64,000 bases of DNA from Nomia melanderi (lineage: Eukaryota > Arthropoda > Insecta > Hymenoptera > Halictidae): the NCBI RefSeq assembly GCF_051020985.1, contig NW_027475144.1, forward strand, positions 620,001 through 684,000, written 5' to 3'. A program made the position numbers and the translations under genes. Below are positions 1-13,460 of this stretch, one piece after another (within the stretch, counting starts at the first letter, position 1; each line of letters begins with the position of its first letter). The notes under the pieces were generated by a model. The model ran no database searches. It saw only the letters and a program-made list of their open reading frames with translations, and was not told where the DNA came from.

Positions 1-63
1 AATAAATCAAAGTGCATTGTCTGTAGGAGGCCCTGGCGCATGAATCTGTGCAGCGGGAACGAC

Positions 64-84
64 CTCGGACCACCAGGGGCCGAG
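64..84. other. Conserved 21-bp dyad in each monomer (example copy)
   Basis: CTCGG and CCGAG are arms of an inverted repeat around an 11-base centre. Two further inner pairs form after one A/G mismatch. The same dyad occurs in most monomers at 175-bp spacing. It could be a protein-binding site or extruded hairpin; neither is shown by the sequence. Confidence 0.7.
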
Positions 85-148
85 AAAACCACAGTCCCAT
101 GGGGCCGGACACTCAGGGTGAGGGGAAAATCCAATATATATCTGGTGA

Positions 149-171
149 TATCTCGGGTGCTATTAGAGATA
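149..171. other. Second conserved dyad TATCTC-N11-GAGATA (example copy)
   Basis: A 6-bp inverted repeat with an 11-base spacer in the AT-rich half. In monomers with TTACAGATA the arms shorten to TATCT and AGATA. It overlaps the GATATC hexamer at 147-152, which recurs in nearly every monomer. Confidence 0.65.
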
Positions 172-3100
172 GCGCAATAAACCAAAGTGAATTATCTGCA
201 GGAGGCCCTGGCGCATGAATCTGTGCAACGGGAACGACCTCGGACCACCAGGAGCCGAGAAAACCACAGTCTCATGGGGCCGGACACTCAGCGTCAGGGC
301 AAAATCCAATATATATCTGGTGATATCTCGGGTGCTATTAGAGATAGCGCAATAAACCAAAGTGAATTATCTGCAGGAGGCCCTGGCGCATGAATGTGTG
401 CAGCGGGAACGACCTCGGACCACCAGGGGCCGAGAAAACCGCAGTCTCATAGGGCCGGACACTCAGGGTCAGGGAAAAATCCAATACATATCTGGTGATA
501 TCTCGGGCGCTATTAGAGATAGCGCAATAAACCAAAGTGAATTATCTGCAGGAGGCCCTGGCGCATGAATCTGTGCAGCGGGAACGACCTCGGTCCACCA
601 GGGGCCGAGAAAACCACCGTCTCATGGGGCTGGACACTCAGGGTGAGGGAAATATCCAATATATATCTTGTGATATCTCGGGTGCTATTACAGATAGCGC
701 AATAAATCAAAGTGCATTGTCAGTAGGAGGCCGTGGCGCATGAATCTGGGCAGCGGGAACGACCTCGGACCACCAGGGGCCGAGAAGACCACCGTCTCAT
801 GGGGCCGGACACTCAGGGTCAGTGGAAAATCCAATATATATCTGGTGATATCTCGGGTGCTATTAGAGATAGCGCAATAAGCCAAAGGGAATTATCTGCA
901 GGAGGCCCTGGCGCATGCATCTGTGCAGCGGGAACGACCTAGGACCACCAGGGGCCGGGAAAACCACCGTCTCATGGGGCCGGACACTCAGGGTAAGGGA
1001 AAAATCCAATATATATCCGGTGATATCTCGGGTGCTATTAGAGATAGCGCAATAACCGAAAGTGAATTATCTGCAGGAGGCCCTGGCGCATGAATCTGTG
1101 CAGCGGGAACGACCTCGGACCACCAGGGGCCGAGAAAACCACAGTCCCATGGGGCCGGACACTCAGGGTGAGGGGAAAATCCAATATATATCTGGTGATA
1201 TCTCGGGTCCTATTACAGATAGGGAAATAAATCAAAGTGAATTATCTGCAGGAGGCCCTGGCGCATGAATCTGTGCAGCGGGAACCACCTCGGACCTCCA
1301 GGGGCCGAGAAAACCAGCGTCCCGGGGGGCCGGACACTTAGGGTCAGTGAAAAATCCAATATATATCTGGTGATATCTCGGGTGCTATTACAGATAGCGC
1401 AATAAATCAAAGTGAATTATCTGCAGGAGGCCCTGGCGCATGAATCTGTGCAGCGGGAACGACCTCGGACCGCCAGGGGCGGAGAAAACCACCGTCTCAT
1501 GGGGCCGGACACTCAGGGTCAGGGGAAAATCCAATATATATCTGGTGATATCTCGGGTGCTATTAGAGATAGCGCAATAAACCAAAGTGAATTATCTGCA
1601 GGAGGCCCTGGCGCATGAATCTGTGCAACGGGAACGACCTGGGACCACCAGGAGCCGAGAAAACCACAGTCTCATGGGGCCGGACACTTAGGGTCAGTGA
1701 GAAATCCAATATATATCTGGTGATATCTCGGGTGCTATTACAGATAGCGCAATAAATCAAAGTGCATTGTCTGTAGGAGGCCCTGGCGCATGAATCTGTG
1801 CAGCGGGAACGACCTCGGACCACCAGGGGCCGAGAAAACTACAGTCTCATGCGGCCGGACACTCAGGGTCTGGGGAAAATCCAATATATATCTGGTGATA
1901 TCTCGGGTCCTATTACAGATAGCGAAATAAATCAAAGTGCATTGTCTGTAGGAGGCCCTGGCGCATGAATCTGTGCAGCGGGAACGACCTCGGACCGCCA
2001 GGGGCGGAGAAAACCACCGTCTCATGGGGCCGGACACTCAGGGTCAGGGGAAAATCCAATATATATGTGGTGATATCTCGGATGCTATTAGTGATAGAGC
2101 AAGAAACCAAGTGAGTTATCTGCAGGAGGCCCTGGCGCCTGAATCTGTGCAGCGGGAACGACCTCGGACCACCAGGGGCCGAAAAAACCACAGTCACATG
2201 GGGCCGGACACTCAGGGTCAGGGGAAAATCCAATATATATCTGGTGATATCTCGGGTGCTATTAGTGATAGCGCAATAAACCAAAGTGATTTGTCTGCAA
2301 GAGGCCCTGGCGCATGAATCTGTGCAGCGGGAACGACCTCGGACCACCAGTGGCCGAGAAAACTACCGTCTCATGGGGCCGGACACTCAGGGTCAGTGAA
2401 AAATCCAATATATATCTGGTGATATCTCGGGTGCTATTAGTGATAGCGCAATAAACCAAAGTGAATTGTCTGCAAGAGGCCCTGGTGCATGAATCTGTGC
2501 AGCGGGAACGACCTCGGATCACCAGGGGCCGAGAAAACCACCATCTCATGGGGCCGGACACTCAGGTTCAGGGAAATATCCAATATATATCTGGTGATAT
2601 CTCGGGTGCTATTACAGATAGAGCAATAAATCAAAGTGCATTGTCAGTAGGAGGCCGTGGCGCATGAATCAGGGCAGCGGGAACGACCTCGGACCACCAG
2701 GGGCCGAGAACACCACCGTCTCATGGGGCCGGCCACTCAGGGTCAGGGGAAAATCCAATATATATCTGGTGATATCTCGGGTGCTATTAGAGATAGCGCA
2801 ATAAGCCAAAGGGAATTATCTGCAGCACGCCCTGGCGCATGCATCTGTGCAGCGGGAACGACCTAGGACCACCAGGGGCCGAGAAAACCACCGTCTCATG
2901 GGGCCGGACACTCAGGGTAAGGGAAAAATCCAATATATATCTGGTGATATCTCGGGTGCTATTAGAGATAGCGCAATAAACGAAACTGAATTATCTGCAG
3001 GAGGCCCTGGCGCATGAATCTGTGCAGCGGGAACGTCCTCGGACCACCAGGGGCCGAGAAAACCACCTTCTCATGGGGCCGGACACTCAGGGTCAGGGAA

Positions 3101-6100
3101 AAATCCAATATATATCTGGTGATATCTCGGGTGCTATTAGAGATAGCGCAATAAACCAAAGTGAATTATCTGCAGGAGGCCCTGGCGCATGAATCTGTGC
3201 AACGGGAACGACCTCGGACCACCAGGGGCCGAGAAAACCACAGTCTCATGGGGCCGGACACTCAGGGTCAGGGCAAAATCCAATATATATCTGGTGATAT
3301 CTCGGGTGCTATTAGAGATAGCGCAATAAGCCAAAGTGAATTATCTGCAGGAGGCCCTGGCGCATGCATCTGTGCAGCGGGAACGACCTCGGACCGCCAG
3401 GGGCCGAAAAAACCACCGTCTCATGGGGCCGGACACTCAGGGTCAGGGAAAAATCCAATATATATCTGGTTATATCTCGGGTGCTATTATAGATAGCGCA
3501 ATAAACCAAAGTGAGTTATCTGTAGGAGGCCCTGGCGCATGAATCTGTGCAGCGGGAACGACCTCGGACGACCAGGGGCCGAGAAAACCACAGTCTCATG
3601 GGGCCGGACACTCAGGGTCAGGGGACAATCCAATATATATCTGGTGATATCTCGGGTGCTATTAGAGATAGCGCAATAAACCAAAGTGAATTATCTGCAG
3701 GAGGCCCTGCCGCATGAATCGGTGCAACGGGAACGACCTCGGACCACCAGGGGCCGAGAAAACCACAGTCTCATGGGGCCGGACACTCAGGGTCAGTGAA
3801 AAATCCAATATATATCTGGTGATATCTCGGGTGCTATTAGTGATAGCGCAATAAACCAAAGTGAATTGTCTGCAAGAGGCCCTGGTGCATGAATCTGTGC
3901 AGCGGGAACGACCTCGGATCACCAGGGGCCGAGAAAACCACCATCTCATGGGGCCGGACACTCAGGTTCAGGGGAAAATCCAATATATATCTGGTGATAT
4001 CTCGGGTGCTATTAGAGATAGCGCAATAAACCAAAGTGCATTGTCTGCAGGAAGCCCTGGCGCATGATTCTGTGCAGCGGGAACGACCTCGGACCACCAG
4101 GGGCCGAGAAAATCACCGTCTCATGGGGCCGGACACTCAGGGTCAGGGCAAAATCCAATATATATCTGGTGATATCTCGGGTGCTATTAGAGATACCGCA
4201 ATAAATCAAAGTGCACTGTCTGTAGGAGGCCCTGGCGAATGAATCTGTGCAGCAGGAACGACCTCGGACCACCAGGGGCCGAGAAAATTAGTGATATTCG
4301 GAATCCGTCACCCAAGGTCATGTAAAAATGCAGCATATATCTGGTGATATCTCGGGTGCTATTACAGATAGCGCAATAAATCAAAGTGCATTGTCTGTAG
4401 GAGGCCCTGGCGCCTGTATCTGTGCAGCGGGAACGACCTCGGACCACCAGGGGCCGAGAAAATTAGTGATATTCGGAATCCGTCACCCAAGGTCATGTAA
4501 AAATGCAGCATATATCTGGTGATATCTCGGGTGCTATTACAGATTGCGCAATAAATCAAAGTCAATTGTCTGCAGGAGGCCCTGGCGCATGAATCTGTGC
4601 AACGGGAACGACCTCGGACCACCAGGGGCCGAGAAAACCACAGTCTCATGGGGCCGGACACTCAGGGTCAGGGGAAAATCCAATATATATCTGGTGATAT
4701 CTCGGGTGCTATTAGAGATAGCGCAATAAACCAAAGTGAATTATCTGCAGGAGGCCCTGCCGCATGAATCGGTGCAACGGGAAAGACCTCGGACCACCAG
4801 GGGCCGAGAAAACCACAGTCTCATGGGGCCGGACACTCAAGGTCAGGGGAAAATCCAATATATATCTGGTGATATCTCGGGTGCTATTAGAGATAGCGCA
4901 ATAAACCAAAGTCAATTATCTGCAGGAGGCCCTGGCGCATGAATCTGTGCAACGGGAACGACCTCGGACCACCAGGGGCCGAGAAAACCACAGTCTCATG
5001 GGGCCGGACACTCAGGGTCAGGGGAAAATCCAATATATATCTGGTGATATCTCGGGTGCTATTACAGATAGCGCAATAAATCAAAGTGCATTGTCTGTAG
5101 GAGGCCCTGGCGCATGTATCTGTGCAGCGGGAACGACCTCGGACCACCAGGGGCCGAGAAAACCACAGTCTCATGGGGCCGGATACGCAGGGTCAGGGGA
5201 AAATCCAATATATATCTGGTGATATCTCGGGTGCTATTACAGATAGCGCAATAAACCAACGCGCATTGTCTGTAGGAGGCCCTGGCGCATGTATCTGTGC
5301 AGCGGGAACGACCTCGGACCACCAGGGGCCGAGAAAACCACCGTCTCATGGGGCCTGACACTCAGGGTCGGGGAAAAATCGAATATACATCTGGTGATAT
5401 CTCGGGTGCTATTAGAGATAGCGCAAAAAAACAAAGTGAATTATCTGCAGGAAGCCGTGGCGCATGATACTGCGCAGGGGGAACGACCACGGACGACCAG
5501 GGTCCGAGAAAACCACCGTCTCATGGGGCCGGACACTCAGGGTCAGGGAAAAATCCATCATATATCTGGTGATATATCAGGTGCCATTAGAGATAGCGCG
5601 ATAAATCAAAGTGCATTGTCTGCAGGAGGCCCTGACGCATGAATCTGTGCAGCGGGATCGACCTCGGACCACCAGGGGCCGAGAAAACCACAGTCACATG
5701 GTGCCGAGAAATCAGGGTCAGGCAAAAATCCAATATATATCTGGTGATATCTCGGGTGCTATTACAGATAGCGCAATAAACCAACGCGCATTGTCTGTAG
5801 GAGGCCATGGCACATGAATCGGTGCAGCGGGAACGACCTCGGACCACCAGGCGCCGAGAAAACCACAGTCTCATGGTGCCGGACACTCAGGGTCAGTGAA
5901 AAATCCAATATATATCTGGTGATATCTCGGGTGCTATTAGTGATAGCGCAATAAACCAAAGTGAATTGTCTGCAAGAGGCCCTGGTGCATGAATCTGTGC
6001 AGCGGGAACGACCTCGGATCACCAGGGGCCGAGAAAACCACCATCTCATGGGGCCGGACTGTAAGGGTCAGGGAAAAACCCAATATATATCTGGTGATAT

Positions 6101-7511
6101 CTAGGGTGCTATTAGAGATACCGCAATAAATCAAAGTGCATTGTCTGTAGGAGGCCCTGGCGAATGAATCTGTGCTGCAGGAACGACCTCGGACCACCAG
6201 GGGCCGAGAAAATTAGTGATATTCGGAATCCGTCACCCAAGGTCATGTAAAAATGCAGCATATATCTGGTGATATCTCGGGTGCTATTACAGATAGCGCA
6301 ATAAATCAAAGTGCATTGTCTGTAGGAGGCCCTGGCGCATGATTCTGTGCAGCGGGAACGACCTCGGACCACCAGGGGCCGAGAAAATCACCGTCTCATG
6401 GGGCCGGACTGTAAGGGTCAGGGAAAAACCCAATATATATCTGGTGATATCTAGGGTGCTATTAGAGATACCGCAATAAATCAAAGTGCATTGTCTGTAG
6501 GAGGCCCTGGCGCATGATTCTGTGCAGCGGGAACGACCTCGGACCACCAGGGGCCGAGAAAATCGCCGTCTCATGGGGCCGGACTGTAAGGGTCAGGGAA
6601 AAACCCAATATATATCTGGTGATATCTAGGGTGCTATTAGAGATACCGCAATAAATCAAAGTGCATTGTCTGTAGGAGGCCCTGGCGAATGAATCTGTGC
6701 TGCAGGAACGACCTCGGACCACCAGGGGCCGAGAAAATTAGTGATATTCGGAATCCGTCACCCAAGGTCATGTAAAAATGCAGCATATATCTGGTGATAT
6801 CTCGGGTGCTATTACAGATAGCGCAATAAATCAAAGTGCATTGTCTGTAGGAGGCCCTGGCGCATGATTCTGTGCAGCGTGAACGACCTCGGACCACCAG
6901 GGGCCGAGAAAATCACCGTCTCATGGGGCCGGACTGTAAGGGTCAGGGAAAAACCCAATATATATCTGGTGATATCTAGGGTGCTATTAGAGATACCGCA
7001 ATAAATCAAAGTGCATTGTCTGTAGGAGGCCCTGGCGACTGAATCTGTGCAGCAGGAACGACCACGGACCACCAGGGGCCGAGAAAATTAGTGATATTCG
7101 GAATCCGTCACCCAAGGTCATGTAAAAATGTAGCATATATCTGGTGATATCTCGGGTGCTATTACAGATAGCGCAATAAATCAAAGTGCATTGTCTGTAG
7201 GAGGCCCTGGCGCATGTATCTGTGCAGCGGGAACGACCTCGGACCACCAGGGGCCGAGATAATTAGTGATATTCGGAATCCGTCACCCAAGGTCATGTAA
7301 AAATGCAGCATATATCTGGTGATATCTCGGGTGCTATTACAGATAGCGCAATAAATCAAAGTGCATTGTCTGAAGGAGGCCCTGGCGCATGAATCTGTGC
7401 AGCGGGAACGACCTCGGACCACCAGGGGCCGAGAAAACCACAGTCTCATGGGGCCGGACACTCAGCGTCAGGGAACAATCCAATATATATCTGGTGATAT
7501 CTCGGGTGCTA

Positions 7512-9261
7512 TTAGAGATAGCGCAATAAACCAAAGTGAATTATCTGCAGGAGGCCCTGCCGCATGAATCGGTGCAACGGGAACGACCTCGGACCACCAG
7601 GCGCCGAGAAAACCACAGTCTCATGGGGCCGGACACTCAGGGTCAGTGAAAAATCCAATATATATCTGGTGATATCTCGGGTGCTATTAGTGATAGCGCA
7701 ATAAACCAAAGTGAATTGTCTGCAAGAGGCCCTGGTGCATGAATCTGTGCAGCGGGAACGACCTCGGATCACCAGGGGCCGAGAAAACCACCATCTCATG
7801 GGGCCGGACACTCAGGTTCAGGGGAAAATCCAATATATATCTGGTGATATCTCGGGTGCTATTAGAGATAGCGCAATAAACCAAAGTGCATTGTCTGCAG
7901 GAAGCCCTGGCGCATGATTCTGTGCAGCGGGAACGACCTCGGACCACCAGGGGCCGAGAAAATCACCGTCTCATGGGGCCGGACTGTAAGGGTCAGGGAA
8001 AAACCCAATATATATCTGGTGATATCTAGGGTGCTATTAGAGATACCGCAATAAATCAAAGTGCATTGTCAGTAGGAGGCCCTGGCGACTGAATCTGTGC
8101 AGCAGGAACGACCTCGGACCACCAGGGGCCGAGAAAATTAGTGATATTCGGAATCCGTCACCCAAGGTCATGTAAAAATGCAGCATATATCTGGTGATAT
8201 CTCGGGTGCTATTACAGATAGCGCAATAAATCAAAGTGCATTGTCTGTAGGAGGCCCTGGCGCATGTATCTGTGCAGCGGGAACGACCTCGGACCACCAG
8301 GGGCCGAGATAATTAGTGATATTCGGAATCCGTCACCCAAGGTCATGTAAAAATGCAGCATATATCTGGTGATATCTCGGGTGCTATTACAGATAGCGCA
8401 ATAAATCAAAGTGCATTGTCTGAAGGAGGCCCTGGCGCATGAATCTGTGCAGCGGGAACGACCTCGGACCACCAGGGGCCGAGAAAACCACAGTCTCATG
8501 GGGCCGGACACTCAGCGTCAGGGAACAATCCAATATATATCTGGTGATATCTCGGGTGCTATTAGAGATAGCGCAATAAACCAAAGTGAATTATCTGCAG
8601 GAGGCCCTGGCGCATGAATCTGTGCAACGGGAACGACCTCGGACCACCAGGGGCCGAGAAAACCACAGTCTCATGGGGCCGGACACTCAGGGTCAGGGCA
8701 AAATCCAATATATATCTGGTGATATCTCGGGTGCTATTAGAGATAGCGCAATAAGCCAAAGTGAATTATCTGCAGGAGGCCCTGGCGCATGCATCTGTGC
8801 AGCGGGAACGACCTCGGACCGCCAGGGGCCGAAAAAACCACCGTCTCATGGGGCCGGACACTCAGGGTAAGGGAAAAATCCAATATATATCTGGTGATAT
8901 CTCGGGTGCTATTACAGATAGCGCAATAAATCAAAGTGCATTGTCTGTAGGAGGCCCTGGCGCATTAATCTGTGCAGCGGGAACGACCTCGGACCACCAG
9001 GGGCCGAGAAAACTACCGTCTCATGGGGCCGGACACTCAGGGTCAGGGAAAAATTCAATATATATCTGGTTATATCTCGGGTGCTATTATAGATAGCGCA
9101 ATAAACCAAAGTGAGTTATCTGTAGGAGGCCCTGGCGCATGCATCTGTGCAGCGGGAACGACCTCGGAACACCAGGGGCCAAGAATACCACCGTCCCGAG
9201 GGGCCGGACACTTAGGGTCAGTGAGAAATCCAATATATATCTGGTGATATCTCGGCTGCTA
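7512..9261. repeat. 10-monomer higher-order repeat, unit 1 (1,750 bp)
   Basis: The order of variant monomers here recurs 1,750 bp downstream. Corresponding segments (7,687 with 9,437; 7,862 with 9,612; 8,037 with 9,787; 8,387 with 10,137; 8,562 with 10,312) are identical or nearly so. It includes a C-B-prime-B-prime module at about 7,980-8,360. Confidence 0.85.
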
Positions 9262-10850
9262 TTACAGATAGCGCAATAAATCAAAGTGAATTATCTGCAG
9301 GAGGCCCTGCCGCATGAATCGGTGCAACGGGAACGACCTCGGACCACCAGGCGCCGAGAAAACCACAGTCTCATGGGGCCGGACACTCAGGGTCAGTGAA
9401 AAATCCAATATATATCTGGTGATATCTCGGGTGCTATTAGTGATAGCGCAATAAACCAAAGTGAATTGTCTGCAAGAGGCCCTGGTGCATGAATCTGTGC
9501 AGCGGGAACGACCTCGGATCACCAGGGGCCGAGAAAACCACCATCTCATGGGGCCGGACACTCAGGTTCAGGGGAAAATCCAATATATATCTGGTGATAT
9601 CTCGGGTGCTATTAGAGATAGCGCAATAAACCAAAGTGCATTGTCTGCAGGAAGCCCTGGCGCATGATTCTGTGCAGCGGGAACGACCTCGGACCACCAG
9701 GGGCCGAGAAAATCACCGTCTCATGGGGCCGGACTGTAAGGGTCAGGGAAAAACCCAATATATATCTGGTGATATCTAGGGTGCTATTAGAGATACCGCA
9801 ATAAATCAAAGTGCATTGTCAGTAGGAGGCCCTGGCGACTGAATCTGTGCAGCAGGAACGACCTCGGACCACCAGGGGCCGAGAAAATTAGTGATATTCG
9901 GAATCCGTCACCCAAGGTCATGTAAAAATGCAGCATATATCTGGTGATATCTCGGGTGCTATTACAGATAGCGCAATAAATCAAAGTGCATTGTCTGTAG
10001 GAGGCCCTGGCGCATGTATCTGTGCATCGGGAACGACCTCGGACCACCAGGGGCCGAGATAATTAGTGATATTCGGAATCCGTCACCCAAGGTCATTTAA
10101 AAATGCAGCATATATCTGGTGATATCTCGGGTGCTATTACAGATAGCGCAATAAATCAAAGTGCATTGTCTGAAGGAGGCCCTGGCGCATGAATCTGTGC
10201 AGCGGGAACGACCTCGGACCACCAGGGGCCGAGAAAACCACAGTCTCATGGGGCCGGACACTCAGCGTCAGGGAACAATCCAATATATATCTGGTGATAT
10301 CTCGGGTGCTATTAGAGATAGCGCAATAAACCAAAGTGAATTATCTGCAGGAGGCCCTGGCGCATGAATCTGTGCAACGGGAACGACCTCGGACCACCAG
10401 GGGCCGAGAAAACCACAGTCTCATGGGGCCGGACACTCAGGGTCAGGGCAAAATCCAATATATATCTGGTGATATCTCGGGTGCTATTAGAGATAGCGCA
10501 ATAAGCCAAAGTGAATTATCTGCAGGAGGCCCTGGCGCATGCATCTGTGCAGCGGGAACGACCTCGGACCGCCAGGGGCCGAAAAAACCACCGTCTCATG
10601 GGGCCGGACACTCAGGGTCAGGGAAAAATTCAATATATATCTGGTTATATCTCGGGTGCTATTATAGATAGCGCAATAAACCAAAGTGAGTTATCTGTAG
10701 GAGGCCCTGGCGCATGAATCTGTGCAGCGGGAACGACCTCGGGCCTCCAGGGGCCGAGAATACCACCGTCCCGAGGGGCCGGACACTTAGGGTCAGTGAG
10801 AAATCCAATATATATCTGGTGATATCTCGGCTGCTATTACAGATAGCGCA
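9262..10850. repeat. 10-monomer higher-order repeat, unit 2, one monomer short
   Basis: Matches unit 1 at a 1,750-bp offset up to about 10,600, then at a 1,575-bp offset, so one monomer is missing. The fusion monomer at 10,487-10,684 starts like the unit-1 monomer at 8,737 and ends like the one at 8,912. Confidence 0.82.
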
Positions 10851-11535
10851 ATAAATCAAAGTGCATTGTCTGTAGAAGGCACTGGCGCATGAATCTGTGC
10901 AGGGGGAACGACCTCGGACCACCAGGGGCGAGACTACCACCGTCTCATGGGGCCGGACACTCAGGGTCAGGGAAAAATCCAATATATATCTGGTGATATC
11001 TCGGGTGCTATTACAGATAGCGCAATAAATCAAAGTGCATTACTTGTAGGAGGCCCTGGCGCATGAATCTGTGCAGCGGGAACGACCTCGGACGACCAGG
11101 GGCCGAGAAAACCACAGTCTCATGGGGCCGGACACTCAGGGTCAGGGGACAATCCAATATATATCTGGTGATATCTCGGGTGCTATTAGAGATAGCGCAA
11201 TAAACCAAAGTGAATTATCTGCAGGAGGCCCTGCCGCATGAATCGGTGCAACGGGAACGACCTCGGACCACCAGGGGCCGAGAAAACCACAGTCTCATGG
11301 GGCCGGACACTCAGGGTCAGTGAAAAATCCAATATATATCTGGTGATATCTCGGGTGCTATTAGTGATAGCGCAATAAACCAAAGTGAATTGTCTGCAAG
11401 AGGCCCTGGTGCATGAATCTGTGCAGCGGGAACGACCTCGGATCACCAGGGGCCGAGAAAACCACCATCTCATGGGGCCGGACACTCAGGTTCAGGGGAA
11501 AATCCAATATATATCTGGTGATATCACGGGTGCTA

Positions 11536-13460
11536 TTAGAGATAGCGCAATAAACCAAAGTGCATTGTCTGCAGGAAGCCCTGGCGCATGATTCTGTGCA
11601 GCGGGAACGACCTCGGACCACCAGGGGCCGAGAAAATCACCGTCTCATGGGGCCGGACTGTAAGGGTCAGGGAAAAACCCAATATATATCTGGTGATATC
11701 TAGGGTGCTATTAGAGATACCGCAATAAATCAAAGTGCATTGTCTGTAGGAGGCCCTGGCGAATGAATCTGTGCAGCAGGAACGACCTCGGACCACCAGG
11801 GGCCGAGAAAATTAGTGATATTCGGAATCCGTCACCCAAGGTCATGTAAAAATGCAGCATATATCTGGTGATATCTCGGGTGCTATTACAAATAGCGCAA
11901 TAAATCAAAGTGCATTGTCTGTAGGAGGCCCTGGCGCATGTATCTGTGCAGCGGGAACGACCTCGGACCACCAGGGGCCGAGAAAATTAGTGATATTCGG
12001 AATCCGTCACCCAAGGTCATGTAAAAATGCAGCATATATCTGGTGATATCTCGGGTGCTATTACAGATTGCGCAATAAATCAAAGTGCATTGTCTGTAGG
12101 AGGCCCTGGCGCATGAATCTGTGCAGCGGGAACGACCTCGGACCACCAGGGGCCGAGAAAATTAGTGATATTCGGAATCCGTCACCCAAGGTCATGTAAA
12201 AATGCAGCATATATCTGGTGATATCTCGGGTGCTATTAGTGATAGCGCAATAAATCAAAGTGAATTGTCTGCAAGAGGCCCTGGTGCATGAATCTGTGCA
12301 GCGGGAACGATCTCGGATCACCAGGGGCCGAGAAAACCACCATCTCATGGGGCCGGACACTCAGGTTCAGGGAAATATCCAATATATATCTGGTGATATC
12401 TCGGGTGCTATTACAGATAGAGCAATAAATCAAAGTGCATTGTCAGTAGGAGGCCGTGGCGCATGAATCTGGGCAGCGGGAACGACCTCGGACCACCAGG
12501 GGCCGAGAACACCACCGTCTCATGGGGCCGGCCACTCAGGGTCAGGGGAAAATCCAATATATATCTGGTGATATCTCGGGTGCTATTAGAGATAGCGCAA
12601 TGAGCCAAAGGGAATTATCTGCAGGACGCCCTGGCGCATGCATCTGTGCAGCGGGAACGACCTAGGACCACCAGGGGCCGAGAAAACCACCGTCTCATGG
12701 GGCCGGACACTCAGGGTAAGGGAAAAATCCAATATATATCTGGTGATATCTCGGGTGCTATTAGAGATAGCGCAATAAACGAAACTGAATTATCTGCAGG
12801 AGGTCCTGGCGCATGAATCTGTGCAGCGGGAACGACCTCGGACCACCAGGGGCCGAGAAAACCACCGTCTCATGGGGCCGGACACTCAGGGTCAGGGAAA
12901 AATCCAATATATATCTGGTGATATCTCGGGTGCTATTAGAGATAGCGCAATAAACCAAAGTGAATTATCTGCAGGAGGCCCTGGCGCATGAATCTGTGCA
13001 ACGGGAACGACCTCGGACCACCAGGGGCCGAGAAAACCACAGTCTCATGGGGCCGGACACTCAGGGTCAGGGCAAAATCCAATATATATCTGGTGATATC
13101 TTGGGTGCTATTAGAGATAGCGCAATAAGCCAAAGTGAATTATCTGCAGGAGGCCCTGGCGCATGCATCTGTGCAGCGGGAACGATCTCGGACCGCCAGG
13201 GGCCGAAAAAACCACCGTCTCATGGGGCCGGACACTCAGGGTAAGGGAAAAATCCAATATATATCTGGTGATATCTCGGGTGCTATTACAGATAGCGCAA
13301 TAAATCAAAGTGCATTGTCTGTAGGAGGCCCTGGCGCATGAATCTGTGCAGCGGGAACGACCTCGGACCACCAGGGGCCGAGAAAACTACCGTCTCATGG
13401 GGCCGGACACTCAGGGTCAGTGAAAAATCCAATATATATCTGGTGATATCTCGGGTGCTA
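11536..13460. repeat. 11-monomer higher-order repeat, unit 1 (1,925 bp)
   Basis: Monomer-by-monomer match with the next 1,925 bp (11,536 with 13,461; 11,711 with 13,636; 12,236 with 14,161; 12,411 with 14,336; 12,936 with 14,861). Only scattered substitutions are seen, for example ACAAATAG at 11,889 against ACAGATAG. It contains C followed by three B-prime monomers. Boundaries are approximate because all monomers are related. Confidence 0.87.

Noticed and set aside
60..130. G-quadruplex motif
   Set aside because: G runs are present but loops of about 18 and 10 bases separate them, outside the usual 1-7 base rule.
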